From assembly GCF_048544455.1 (NCBI RefSeq), contig NC_133534.1:120800269-120864268 (forward strand): a DNA stretch of 64,000 nt, given 5' to 3'. Source of the DNA: Silene latifolia (Eukaryota > Streptophyta > Magnoliopsida > Caryophyllales > Caryophyllaceae). Position 1 is the first letter of the stretch; every line of letters begins with the position of its first letter. The notes under the pieces are model-generated. The model did not search any database. It had not been told where the DNA came from and worked only from the letters and a program-made list of their open reading frames with translations. The position numbers and the translations under genes were made by a program. Of the stretch, positions 34,314 to 45,592 are shown piece by piece.

Positions 34314-35912
34314 ATGGCAAGGACAAAGGGAGCAACAAAGGCACCAAAGGCAAAGGCTCTCTCTCAAAGGCAAAAAGCTCTCCAAACAAAGAAAGCTTTG
34401 GCAATGGTGGTATCAACACCAAACTTGGAAGTGCAACCACAACAACAAAAAATTTCTATGGGAGCATCACCTTCTACTCCGGTAATCGATCAACTCTTGC
34501 ATTATCCGGAGGTAACTTTTATTTCCGATACCCATAGAAATACATTTGTCAAGTTTGCTATGAAATCAATTCAATCCACCAAATTCATATGTGAAGATGC
34601 CTTGGAGAAATTGGGTGTTCTTGAACAAACAAAAGCCTTTTTCAATGCCATGGGTTTGAAGAAATTATTTGAAACAAAGGAATCGACATACCCTTCCCTT
34701 GTCTTGGAATTCTTAAGTTCTTTAAAAGTTACCAAAGTTGAGGATAGGGAAAATCTTGAGTTTCGTCTAGCTAACATTAGTAGACGCATTACCTTTAAGG
34801 AATTAGGTGAAATTTTGGGTCTTAGCGATGAATCGAGATATCTTAAGCATTATGGAAAGTATGACCCCGAGCCTCTTTGGGAGGCAATCTCCGGGAAGAA
34901 ATTCGATGATTTTCATGCTTGTCGTGCTCTTTTGGTCCATCATCCAGGCATAAGAGTATGGCACAAAGTTGTGGGAAATACCATAATTGCTAGGAAAGAC
35001 ACCAATCATTTCACAAGACTTGATTTTATCCTCCTTGAATCGGCTTTGAATGTCGGAAGAATCCATACCAAGCCTTTCAATTCTTTGAGGCTATTGGTTG
35101 ATAGATGGCTTAATGTTGATAATGGGAAGAAGGGTACAACCGTTATTGTTAATGGCGGCCTAGTCACGGTCCTAGCCAAGCACTTTGATCCTAATTTCAA
35201 TAAGGATAGCAAGTACAAGGCAAAGGAAGGTGGCCATCTTATTAATATGCACATTATGATTAACAAGTTCAAGTGGGTTGCCCATAACCCCCTTGACACT
35301 AAATATGGATGGCTAACAAGTGAAGCTAGATCGTTCACCTTACCCTCGAAGATTTGTCGTCTAAGTGTCCACCGGACCAACTATCTACTTCCCCTATCCG
35401 AAGAAGCCGAGTACATCATTCAACAACAAAAGGGTGATCATGAAACCCCCTCCTCTTCCATTGTTATACCGCCTTACCCCTTTGTGTGTGAAGAGTTCAA
35501 ACCAGAAGGAGTTGAAATTGGGAAAGACTATGTCACTCTTCTTATGCAAGCCATGCACAAGCAAGCTTATGAAGATCGGAAGAATGCATATTTGGCTCAA
35601 TATCCTCCCCTCCTACATTTAGCTAGGCAAGGACTCCTTGATCCATCTTGTCCTTTGCCTAGTTGGGCGGATAAAGAAGCCTTGTTTCCGGGTGCATCTA
35701 GGGACGTGGTGGAAGATAATGAGGTTGTTGGAAATGGTGAAGAAATTGATGATAATGTTGAGGAAGAAGCAAGTGGAGATGTAGAAATAGATGGTGAAGA
35801 TGATGATGAACAAGATGATGGAGAAAGTGAAGAAGAAAGTGCCAAGGAAAGTGGCAATGTGACCACTTCTCATGAGGGAAGTGATGATGATGATAGCATG
35901 ATGGAGGACTAG
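34314..35912 (+). CDS. Athila ORF2/env-position protein of element F
   Basis: 532 codons from the ATG at 34314. N-terminal 40 residues are Lys/Ala/Gln-rich. Residues about 50-420 match the plant Athila second-ORF family: YPSLVLEFLSSL, RITFKELGEILGL near residue 158, a segment with FTRLDFILLESAL, and a conserved LLPLSEEAEYI. The last 60 residues are highly acidic. I see no signal peptide or clear membrane span, so a true envelope role is unlikely from sequence alone; family function is unknown. It follows a palindrome array and TATA-like box and is intact, while the copies in B and D are broken. Confidence 0.8.
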   Translation: MARTKGATKAPKAKALSQRQKALQTKKALAMVVSTPNLEVQPQQQKISMGASPSTPVIDQLLHYPEVTFISDTHRNTFVKFAMKSIQSTKFICEDALEKLGVLEQTKAFFNAMGLKKLFETKESTYPSLVLEFLSSLKVTKVEDRENLEFRLANISRRITFKELGEILGLSDESRYLKHYGKYDPEPLWEAISGKKFDDFHACRALLVHHPGIRVWHKVVGNTIIARKDTNHFTRLDFILLESALNVGRIHTKPFNSLRLLVDRWLNVDNGKKGTTVIVNGGLVTVLAKHFDPNFNKDSKYKAKEGGHLINMHIMINKFKWVAHNPLDTKYGWLTSEARSFTLPSKICRLSVHRTNYLLPLSEEAEYIIQQQKGDHETPSSSIVIPPYPFVCEEFKPEGVEIGKDYVTLLMQAMHKQAYEDRKNAYLAQYPPLLHLARQGLLDPSCPLPSWADKEALFPGASRDVVEDNEVVGNGEEIDDNVEEEASGDVEIDGEDDDEQDDGESEEESAKESGNVTTSHEGSDDDDSMMED

Positions 35913-37873
35913 CAAGCCTTGGAGACTCCTACACTCCCATGGTTTGTGTCTATATCTCTTTGTATTTTATTTCATTTTGATCATTGTTGGTTTAGTCCTA
36001 GCAACATCAAAGGACTCACACCTCGGTTCCATTGAGGTGTTCTTTATTGTTCCCATTTGTAAAATCCAAAATGACAATCTAGTCTCATGCATAGCATAGT
36101 GTGTGCATGAACTACCCCAATGCTTTGACATTAGCAATAGTGTCTCACTCGGTTTGGGGAAGTTGATGCATACACAACGGGAGGTAATCTAAATTATCCT
36201 CTCCGTCATAACAAAAACCATGCATCATGTAGTATAGCTTAGTGTAGAATTGCATTTAGTATAGAAATCATGCATCATCTTTGCATAATTTCCATCATTT
36301 TGGCCATTGAGGACAATGCCCATATTAGTGTGGGGATGGGAATTCTAACACTTAACTTTTATTCAAAAACCCATAAAAATTGAAAAATTTCAAAAACCAT
36401 AAAAATTTGAAAAATTGAAAACCCAAAAACAAGTTCATTTCCTTTGTATATATTGTCTTGTATATATTGTGTTTGTTTTATCCTTGTTCACTTTGATTGA
36501 CTACGCCACATCCGAGACATGAGGATATTGAAGACCGCATGGTATGATCTTTCCAATCTCCTTTTTCCTCTTTATGTTAATGACTATGTGGCCTTATTTT
36601 GATTGATGCGGTAAAAACAATGTGAACTTAGGATTGCATTTAGTTTATATGGCATATTAGTTGGTAGAATCATTTGCAATATGATGTTTATATGCTAGTT
36701 GCATCATGGCATGTAGTTTGCATGTTAGAAAAATTTTGCGAAACCGTCTACTTGGGAAGCTTGACAAGTGTATATAGGCCCTAGTAGATGCTTTTTATTC
36801 TTAAGACTTTGCTTGTTAGAATGCTTGTAAAACACCCTAGGATGTGTCATGCTAGTATCCTTTGACCCATGGTTTAAGGCCTAGTCAAGAGTACCTTGTG
36901 GTGTGATAACTCCTTGGCTACCGTTTATTCCAAGGTGACCCTTGAAACCATGCACCCATACATCCATCATCCATGTTCTACCATATTTTTGTCATCAAAG
37001 GGAATGGGCACAAAAAGAAATTGTTCAAAAATTTGAGTTCAATGAAATGAAAAGTGAAAGAAAGTTTGCAAAAATGCATCAAAAGAAAAGAGGAGCAAAA
37101 ATAGAACTCCTAAAGCTTCAAATACAAGGCACCCTCGTTACTAATTGGGGTGACTTTGAAAATGTTCAAAAAGAAATGCAAAAAAAGTTGTCAAGTATTG
37201 AAATGCCAAAAATCAAAAAGAAATGGCAAGAAAGTGTTCTCAAATGTCAAATGCCACATGAAATTGGGGGGAAAAACAAAAACAAAAGCAAACTCCCAAA
37301 ATGAAACTCAATTACTATCGATCCCTTTATCCATCATATCCATTTTTGTGCATGGTAGAGAGGGGACGACCCTTCTTCTTGTCTAGGCAAGATGGGGAAT
37401 TCCGCGATCCTCCAGTGTTTCTAACACCATAGGGAGTCTACCCTTGACAAAAGCATTTAACGATTGAGGACAAAGGTACCCTAGCTTGACACAACTTGGA
37501 GGTGATTTATTGGTATCCTTCTAGGCTTAGTAGTTTGAATAAATTGCATCTATGAAGGATTGTGTACCCTTGAATTGCTTCCCTTGTAGGTAATTTCCGC
37601 CACTTGATGAGGGAGTGGCTATTCTTTTTGTAGATGCATCCATTATGTGATTTTATGTGCTTTAATGTTTGGATGCATCGCCATTTTGGCAAGACCCACC
37701 TTGCCTTGCAAGAAGGCATCCTACCTCATGGTTGTCTTGTTGTGAGTTGAAGGGGCGGAGTGAGACCCGTTAATTGTCTCATATCGGCTATTATTATTAG
37801 GATAGGTTAGTTTTGGTCCTAGTCTTTGTCACCTCTTTACTCGGGACGAGCAAAGGTTCGGTTTGGGGATATT
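35913..37873 (+). mobile_element. 3' untranslated region of F
   Basis: About 2 kb without a convincing gene. It contains an internal polypurine-like GGTTTGGGGAAGTTGATG (36151-36168), the CATTGAGGACAATG hairpin (36305-36318), a second G-rich tract GTGTGGGGATGGG (36329-36341), and an A/K-rich open stretch (about 36950-37304) that begins only with a non-ATG codon and is not conserved in B. The true polypurine tract GGTTTGGGGAT (37860-37870) abuts the 3' LTR. Confidence 0.75.
36305..36318 (+). other. Conserved hairpin CATTG-AGGA-CAATG (element F)
   Basis: 5-bp stem and AGGA loop, just upstream of GTGTGGGGATGGG. Same 14-mer in A and B; D and G have different sequences with the same fold at this point. 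Confidence 0.5.
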
Positions 37874-39585
37874 TGATGTGACCATAATTGGCGCATATTT
37901 AGCCCCCGAATTACCATTGTTTCCATGCTTTTTAGTGCCTATTTGGGTCATTTCTTATCTTTAGTTCTTTGTTTTGCATATTCTTTGAGATTTTGATCCC
38001 TTGGTAGGAAAGGAGTAAGAATCTTGCATTTTCATGGCAAAACGAGGCTAAATTGATTGTATTCAATGACCAAGCATCAAGAAGAGACAAGACTAGAAGG
38101 CCTTTGTACATATCATAGTAGAAGAACAATGTTGAGAAAGGATCCTTGCGTCCCCAAGGAAATCCCCAAGGAATTTATGAAGAAAAGGGAAGAAAAGAAG
38201 AAGAATTGAAGCTGACCAACAATCCGAACGGATTGCAGACAATCCGCCCGTCCAGCCAGCACAATCCGAGCGTCCCTTTCCTGAATCCGCTCGGATTGCA
38301 CAGCCCAAATCCGGCCGTCCCGACTCTAATCTGTACGGATTTCTGCACAGCACGGATTTCATTCTTCAAGCTACGAAAAGAGAAGCCCTTCTCTCAGAAA
38401 ATACCGGGTCCTCCTTGCTCAACTTAAAAAGTGTAATTACTAGTTTAGCCCTTAGTTAACCCTAATGCATCCTCCCTAATTTTCACTATAAATTCCCCAT
38501 TAGTCTAATTAGAGGAGCATGTTCTTCTTATCAATATTTAGAGTAGTTAATATCAATCAAATCTCTCTTCAATATTGTAATCAAGTATTAATCAAGTTTT
38601 AATCCAAGTTTTAGTTCTTTAATCTCTCTCTTGTTCTTCCTTTATTTTGGGTAATTAGAAGATTATTGGGTTTATTGAGAGATTGACAACCTTCCATCAA
38701 TCATCAAGTTCTTCTATTATTCTTTGCATTATTATTTTGGAATCCTTAGTAGGTATAACCTCTTAATCCCTTTTTAATTATTGCTAATTACTTTCATTTA
38801 TTCATCATGTTTCATATTGTTGGTATGATTGACAACCTTGCTAGCATGATCAACATGATCATGAGTGAGTAGTCTCTTAGCTAGGGTTTAATGGGTGATT
38901 AGGGGAAACTAACATGGGGGATGATTCATGCTTAAATCAATATGCTTTCATATCTTATTTGCTTGCTTGTTTTGATCTTAATACATGCACATGTTATATT
39001 TGATGAAATGCTAAGCCTATGAATCCTTGCATTTACTATCATCTCCTATCTTTTCAATGAGACTTGTAAGACATAACCCAACTCGAGTCTTGTTAGACCA
39101 TGCATGTGTTGAGTAGGAAAGATTAAGTCGACTTGTAGGTGTTGTACAATCTAATCGATTCGGCTCCGGGACCCAAACTTTCCTAGGATTGTAAGACATA
39201 ACCCAACTCAATCCATCACAACAATAATTGCTTGCTTATAATTTGAGAACATGTTTGTATGATCATATCCCATGATTCCCCTATGAACACATGACACCCT
39301 AGTGCCTTTAATCAATTGTTTACACCCCTTATTTTATTCATCTTGCTAGTTTACTTTCATTGTTATTTTAGTTTAGTGACCTTCTACATCAACCCAATTT
39401 GTGACACCCCTAGACACTACTAGTTACAATAGAATTCTCATTTCAATACCCGTCCCTTGGGATCCGACCTTTACTTGCCTCTTTACTAATTGTAGAGTTG
39501 TTTGTGAAGTATAAATTGTGTTTTGTATCGACCATTGACCAACGACCACATATACTTAATTGTGAACACCAAATGGCCTCGATCA
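37874..39585 (+). repeat. 3' LTR of F
   Basis: 1712 bp, TG...CA, adjoining the polypurine tract and followed by the CAAAG duplication. Lacks solo LTR S. Confidence 0.93.
38221..38341 (+). promoter_or_regulatory. Palindrome cluster in the 3' LTR of F
   Basis: AATC starts at 38221, 38241, 38263, 38284, 38308 and 38328 (spacings 20, 22, 21, 24, 20): three pairs, one pair fewer than in the 5' LTR. Confidence 0.7.
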
Positions 39586-39590
39586 CAAAG

Positions 39591-40148
39591 CCTTACACTA
39601 GTTTGTCTTGTGAAGACCAAAAGTAAAAATAAAAGCGTCCTAAAGACCTCCTCCCCACCGGTTTTGTCATTAGACATTTTGAGAGTTTTTCTATCAATTT
39701 TTCCTATTCTCTTATGTTTTATGAAAAACAACATTCTCTCTCTTGTTCTTCATAAATTCAAGTTTTATGAATCAAATTCGTTCAAATCAATCAATAATAA
39801 TACTAGTAGTAGTATATGAGTATTAGTAACCGATTTTAAGGTAAACCACATTACAAATATCTAGTACATGTTAGTTTGTGGGATTTTGGGATAGTCTTGG
39901 GTGCTACTTATTGGAGGGCTTCTATTTTTGAAGTCATTAATGTTCATCCATTATTGGAAAGCTGAAGAACTAACAAGAAGGAGATCTTGTTGGTGCCCAT
40001 AAATGACCGAAATTTAGATGGTGAGAAATCGATTTTCTTATCTCTTCTTATTTAGTTTGCATGCATAAGATCAACAATTTATTTTATGACTAAATAAATT
40101 TTAACGTATATGAATATGTTGAGTATAATGAGATATAGATTTCTAACA
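39591..40148 (+). repeat. 3' LTR of E, right part
   Basis: Continues 26750-27502 after element F. It ends TTTCTAACA, then TCTCA, the target duplication of E. Confidence 0.9.
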
Positions 40149-40153
40149 TCTCA

Positions 40154-41709
40154 ATGGTGTTAGAAACACTAGAGGATCGCGGAATTCCCCTTCTTGCCTA
40201 AACAAGAAGAAGGGTCATCCCTTGTCTACCATGCACAAAAGTGGATACGATGGAAAAGAGATCAATAGAACTTGAGTTTCATATGGGAGTTTGATTTTTG
40301 TTGTTGTTTTTTCCCCCCAATTTGTGGCATTTGACATTTTGAGAGCATTTCTTTTTGCCATTTCTTTGATGTTTGACATTTTCAACACTTGACAATTTCA
40401 ACTTTTTGCATTTCTTTTTGAATATTTTCAAAGCTACCCTATTTGTAGTGAGGGTGCTTATATTTGAAGCATAGGAGTTTTCATTTTTGTTACTCCTCTT
40501 TTCTTTTGATGCATTTGAAAACTTTTGGACTTTTCATTTCAATTCTTGAACTCAAATTTTGAACAATTTTTGTGCCCATTCCCTTTAATGACAAAATGTG
40601 GTAAAATATGGATGATGGTTGCATGGTTTCAAGGGTCACCTTGGAATAAACGGTAGCCAAGGAGTTATCACACCACAAGGTACTCTTGACTAGGCCTTAA
40701 TCCATGGGTCAAAGGATACTAGCATGACACATCCTAGGGTGTTTTACAAGTATTCTAACAAGCAAAGTCTTAAGAAGAAAAAATATCTACAAGGGCCTTA
40801 TATACACTTGTCAAGCTACCCAAATAGAAGCTTTCACAAAACTTTTCCTAAATGCAACTACATGCCATGATGCAACTAAAATTTATACAACCTAATGCAT
40901 ATGCTTCTACCAACTAGTATGCCAAATAATCTAAATGCAATCCTAAAATCACATTGTTTATACCGCATCAATCAAAAGAAAGCCACATAGTCATTAACAT
41001 AAAGAGGAAAAAGGAGATTGGAAAGATCATACCATGCGGTCTTCAATATCCTCATGTCTCGGATGTGGCGTGTCGATCAATGTGAAAAAGGATGAACAAA
41101 CACAATATATATACACAAGACTACACTATAAAGGAAATGAACATGTTTTTGGGTTTTTGCATTTTTCAAATTTTTATGGTTTTTATGTTTATAAAATAAA
41201 AAGACATGTTTTTGTATTTTTCAAAAAATTTCAATTTTTATCATTTTTTTGTTTAAAAAGTAATGTTAGAATTTCTCATCCCCACACTTGTATGGGCATT
41301 GTCCTCAATGACCAATACGATAGGAAATTATGCAAGCTATATGAAATGCATGATTTCTAAATGCAAACTATGTGACATATATATACAAAAGTGAATGCAA
41401 ACTAAGCTTATGCTATATGATGCAGTAATTTTTGTTTGGTTGGAGAGCATAATTTAAATTTACTCCCAATGCATATGCTTGAACTTCCCCAAACTAAAAT
41501 AAACACTATTTCTAATGTCAAAAATTGGGAAAGTTCACGCATAAGAGTGATATGCATGAAACTATAATTGTCATTTTTTATTTTACATGGTGGGAACAAT
41601 GAAAATACTCATGATCAAGAATAAAAATATATGAAAACAAGAGAAATGAATAAAGCTAAGGGAGGTGTAGGAAACTCACAAAGTATCGTGGCATCCTCCC
41701 AAGAGCTTG
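40154..41709 (-). mobile_element. Element B, 3' untranslated region (right of copia insertion)
   Basis: Reverse complement of F 35913-37435, with the hairpin at 41297-41310, a G-rich tract beside it (minus strand of TCATCCCCACAC at about 41277-41288) and a second one near 41484-41500. No gene. Confidence 0.75.
41297..41310 (-). other. Conserved hairpin CATTG-AGGA-CAATG (element B)
   Basis: Plus strand CATTGTCCTCAATG; identical to the hairpin in A and F. Confidence 0.5.
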
Positions 41710-43297
41710 CTAATCCTCAATCATCGCCTATGGCGACGTCACTATCATCTCCATCATCATCATCCTCACTAGCATCTTTGTCATCATCTACCTCCATAGA
41801 CCCGGAGGCTTCACCACTTTCACTTGAGCTTTCTTCTTCTTCCTCACTTCCCTCTTATTCTTCACCTTCTTTATCTTCTTCTCCACCACTCTCAACAACA
41901 ACCTCCTCATCACCCATGCTAGCATCCCTAGGAAACAAAACTTCCCTATCCGCCCAACTAGGCAAAGGACATGATGGGTCAAGAAGTCCTTGCCTAGCTA
42001 GGTGCAAGAGGGGCAGATGTTGAGCTTTATATGCATTGACTCGGTATTCATGGGCTTGCTTGTGCATTTGTTGCATCAAAAGAGTCAAGTAATCATTCCC
42101 CACCGTAACACTTTCGGGTCGAAACTCATGGTAGGTGAACGGGTAGGGTGGAGTGATAATAGAGGAGGAGGGCTCGGCAATGGCCTCCCTATGGTGTTGC
42201 ATTATGGACTCGGCTTCTTTGGAGAGTGGGAGAAGATAGTGTGGGCTACGGACATTAGCCGGCAAGTTTTGTTCGGTAGAATGAAGGACTTGGCATCTTT
42301 TGTAAGCCACTCAAATTTGTTGTCAAGATTGTCTTTCTAGACCCAATGGAATTTGTGAACCATAGTGGCTAGATCAATGAGGTGGCCTCCTTTAACCGGC
42401 TTATAAGTGTCATCTTTGTTGAAATTTCGGTTAAAGTGCTTTGCCAACCAAGTTACCAATCCCCCATTTACTACTATAAAGGCCGCACCTTCCTTGCCAT
42501 GATCGATATTAAGCCACCTTTCGATCAAAAGTTGAAGAATATTGTACTTCGTGGTGAACTTTCTATCAACATTTAAGGTTGACTCGAGATAGATAAAATC
42601 AAGTTCGGTGAAGTGGTTTGTTCCCTTCCTAGCAATAAGAGTATGCCACTACCTTGTGCATACCCTTATGCCCGAGTGATGAACATAAAGGGCGCGACAT
42701 TTATGGAAGGACTCGAATTTCTTCATGGTAATAGCTTTCCACAAAGGGGCGGGATCATATTTTGTTTAAGGTTTCTTCACATAAGTTGAGTCATTATCAA
42801 GACCAAACTTTGCCAAAATCATTAAAGGACATCTTCCTACCCACATTCTCAAGGCGGAATTTAATATTCGTTCAAGTCTCCACCTTTGTAACTTTCAATG
42901 AACTTAGACATTCCAAGGTGAGGGAGGGGTAGGTCAACTTATGCATATTAAACAATGTAAGCAACCCCATAGACTCAAAGAAGTTCTTGGTCCTTTCAAG
43001 GACACCCAATTTGGTCAAGGCATCTTCACAAATAAACTTGGTGGGTAAAATCGATTTCTTAGCAAGAGACACAAAATTTTTCTTACGAGAATAGGATGTG
43101 AAAGTTACCTCCGGATATTTTTCTAGTTGCTCAATAACCGGGATAGAAGGAGTAGCTTCCACCATAAGAATAGGAGTTTCTTGAATTTCCATTCTTGCTT
43201 ATTGAACCACCAAAGCTTTTGAGGCTTGAAGTGCTTGTTGCCTTTTGGAAAGGTTTGGTTTTGTAGGTGCCTTGCTTTCACCTTTGGTCCTAGCCAT
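41710..43297 (-). pseudogene. Broken Athila ORF2 gene of element B
   Basis: ATG at 43297 begins MARTKG as in F. Collinear segments follow on the minus strand: IPVIEQLEKYPEVTF (about 43140), WLNIDHGKEGA with GGLVTWLAKHF (42337-42528), LLPLSKEAESI (about 42230), and an acidic tail ending at a TAG at 41710. Frameshifts separate them near 42870, 42650, 42530, 42320 and 41860, and part of the middle is lost. It is an older copy of the ORF2 of F. Confidence 0.85.
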
Positions 43298-43622
43298 TGT
43301 TCTTCTCCTTGTATGTATCAACAACCAAAAATTTGCTTGAATTCTTGTGTAATCCTCAAGTTTTATTAAAACCCAAATCGATTTAGAATTTTAGAATTTT
43401 GCCTTGTATCCTAGAAAATCGATTCAAACTTTGTGGATTTTGATGTTTAGATGGGTTTTTGTTGATAAAGGAGTGATTTGTTTGGGTTTTGAGGGAGTTT
43501 GGAATTGATTTGGGCGAATTTGGTTGAGAAAATTGATTTTTATGGATGGAGGGATTGAGGATTTTGAGGGTTTTGGAGGTGTGTTTTTGTTTTGAATGGG
43601 TGAAATGAATTGGGAAAGGGGG

Positions 43623-44025
43623 GTTTTAAACCCGTAATTTTGAATTTCAGCAGGGGAGACGAGCGTCTGCTGGTCGGGACGCTCGGATTCTTTGTCAGCC
43701 AGTTTGAGAAATTACAACCCGTGCTTAGACGAGCCTCTTCAGCAGGAGACGAGCGTCTTTCTGAAGGGAGACAAGCGGATTCTTTTGAGGACGCTCGGGT
43801 TCTTGGCTAGGGAGAAATCTCAAATTTTAATAGAAACAGGATGAGCGGATCCTCACTGAGACGAGCGTCTTGGTTGAGACGAGCGGATTCCTTTAGGAGA
43901 CGCTTGGATCTTAAGTTAGAGAAAATTTTTCCTTTCCAGCTCTCTCAGGACGAGCGTTTTTCTCACAGGACGCTCGAATTACAGCCAAGACGAGCGGATT
44001 TCTAATGAGACGCTTGGATTGCCCC
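43623..44025 (-). promoter_or_regulatory. Internal palindrome array of B upstream of ORF2
   Basis: Repeated GACGAGCGTC, GACGAGCGGAT and GACGCTCGGAT sites between 43655 and 44025, partly decayed (CG to TG or CA). TTTAAAACCC (minus, 43623-43630) follows in sense orientation. Equivalent to 33612-34015 in F. Confidence 0.6.
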
Positions 44026-44033
44026 TGTGCCTT

Positions 44034-44555
44034 GTCGACAAAAGTTACTCAACCAAAACAATATTTATAACTTCACAAACTACCCTTAGTAAAGAGGCAA
44101 GTAAAGGTCGGATCCCAAGGGAGGGGTATTGATGTAGGATTTTCAATTGTAAATGGTCGTGTCTTAGGGTGTCACAATTTGGGGCCAAACCTTCTTAGGG
44201 ATTGTAAGATATACACGAACTCAATCCCATCACAATAATAATAGCTTGCTTATATTTTGAGAACATGTTTGTATGATCAACTCCCATGTATTCCCCGATG
44301 AACCCATGATACCCTAGTGCTTTAAATCAATTGTTTACACCTTCATTTTATCTACCTTGCTTTGTTTTTATTGTTGATTAGTTTTAATTGATCTCCTATC
44401 TCAACTCCAAATAGTGACACCCTAAGACACGACAATTTACAATTGAAAATCCTACATCAATACCCGTCCCTTGGGATCCGACCTTTACTTGCCTCTTTAC
44501 TAAGAGTAGTTTGTGAAGTTATAAATATTGTTTTGGTTGAGTAACTTTTGACGAC
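44034..44555. repeat. 149-bp inverted repeat at the B/C junction
   Basis: 44034-44182 and 44407-44555 are inverted copies with a few mismatches, separated by about 220 bp. Both are the PBS-proximal end of an Athila LTR. The left arm fuses directly to the palindrome array of B. Confidence 0.85.
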
Positions 44556-44574
44556 GAGTTTTACAACAACACCA
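44183..44574 (+). repeat. 5' LTR remnant of element C
   Basis: Collinear with the last 390 bp of the F LTR (e.g. GAGAACATGTTTGTATGATC), ending at ACCA four bases before the PBS. The U3, TATA and cluster part is missing. Confidence 0.75.
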
Positions 44575-44578
44575 AAAA

Positions 44579-44596
44579 TGGCGCCGTTGCCGGGTA
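44579..44596 (+). other. Primer binding site of element C
   Basis: TGGCGCCGTTGCCGGGTA; differs from F by one base. Confidence 0.85.
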
Positions 44597-44714
44597 TGGT
44601 GTTAACTTGATTTGATTTTCTTTGAACTGTTTTTAGTTGTGTCTTTTTTTTACCTTGGGGAAGTCAATCTCCTCAAGGTTTGTTCTAATTGTTTTCAAGT
44701 TGTTTGATATTTGC

Positions 44715-45592
44715 ATGTCTAGGAGATCACAAGGTAACTTCTTACCCATTGATCTTGAAATTGAAAGAACTTTGACCAACAATAGAAGACTTGCTAGAAA
44801 TACTTTGTGAGGTATTGGTGAGATTGTGGACATTCAACCAAATGACATTGTGTTCATCAACCCTTTTGCAAGAGAAGGAGAGGATAACCCAGTACAAAAC
44901 CCACCACAAAATTAACCCACAATGCCTAAATTTTTATCACATTCCGTACCAACCGAGGAAAACCTACCAAATGGTACTCCTATACCACAACATTTAACCG
45001 GTAATTTCATCGCCAAATCTGCATTTATACAATTGGTAGAGAGAAGTCAATTTGGAGGGATGCCTAGTGAAGACCCTCATTCTCATATGGAGATGTTTTG
45101 TGACTATTGTGATGCGATTTCTCAAACCAGAGTTACTCAAGACCAAATTCGATGGGTCTTATTTCCTTTTTCTTTGATTGGTACTGCGAAACAATGGTTG
45201 AAGAGCCTAGATAAGGCTACTCTTGGTATTGATTCTTGGAAGAAATTGGCACTTGCTTTCTACAAAAAATTATATCCCCCGGAGAAGACTAACATGTTGA
45301 GAGCCCAAATCACCGGGTTCAAACAAAGGGATGAGGAATGTTTGTATGAAGCATGGGAGAGATTGAAGGACACTTGTCAATCTTGTCCACACCATGGACT
45401 TAGCGAGTGGTTCCTTGTACAACAATTTTGGAATGGTCTATATGAAGACTCCCGGAACATTCTCAATATGGGATCAAATGGTATGTTTACCAAAGTTGAT
45501 GACAATCAAACATGGAACAAGATTGAAGAAATGGCGGTCCATAACTCACAATATAGTAGACCTCGGAAGGCTACTAGAGGAGGAAAGCATGA
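44715..45592 (+). pseudogene. Gag-pro pseudogene of C, 5' part (split by array G)
   Basis: Starts MSRRSQGN at 44715. In-frame stops occur at about 44807 (TGA for AGA) and 44914 (TAA). From 44922 the capsid region is open and very close to F (FPFSLIGTAKQWL). It is interrupted at 45592 by array G after the codons for ATRGGK, and resumes at 61945. Confidence 0.9.

Larger units (their letters stand above)
27503..39585 (+). mobile_element. Element F: pol-less Athila-type (Ty3/gypsy) retrotransposon
   Basis: LTRs 27503-30326 and 37874-39585 begin TGATGTGACC and end GATCA, flanked by a perfect CAAAG target duplication (27498-27502, 39586-39590). Order: 5' LTR, tRNA-Asp type PBS, gag-PR ORF, palindrome cluster with TATA-like box, ORF2, 3' untranslated region, polypurine tract, 3' LTR. 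Reverse transcriptase, RNase H and integrase are absent, with only about 1 kb of non-coding DNA between the two ORFs. Both ORFs are intact, so the element is recent. It must have been mobilised in trans. Confidence 0.93.
19274..40148 (+). mobile_element. Element E: decayed Ty1/copia retrotransposon, split by F
   Basis: LTRs at 19274-20587 (1314 bp) and 26750-27502 plus 39591-40148 (1311 bp together) begin TGTTGGTGTAAGTG. The 3' copy ends CTAACA. PBS TGGTATCAGAGCC (20590) matches initiator tRNA-Met, and the polypurine tract AAGTGGGAGAT (26739) abuts the 3' LTR; both are typical of copia elements. The internal region has no long ORF but keeps integrase and reverse transcriptase traces in the right order. 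Target duplication TCCCA/TCTCA. It is inserted in element B. Confidence 0.9.

Noticed and set aside
36942..37304. 120-codon Lys-rich frame in the 3' untranslated region of F
   Set aside because: It has no ATG start and the homologous stretch in B (about 40260-40640) is not open.
41631..42023. 130-codon Ser-rich plus-strand frame
   Set aside because: Antisense of the acidic tail of the ORF2 pseudogene of B; a similar shadow lies opposite F's ORF2.
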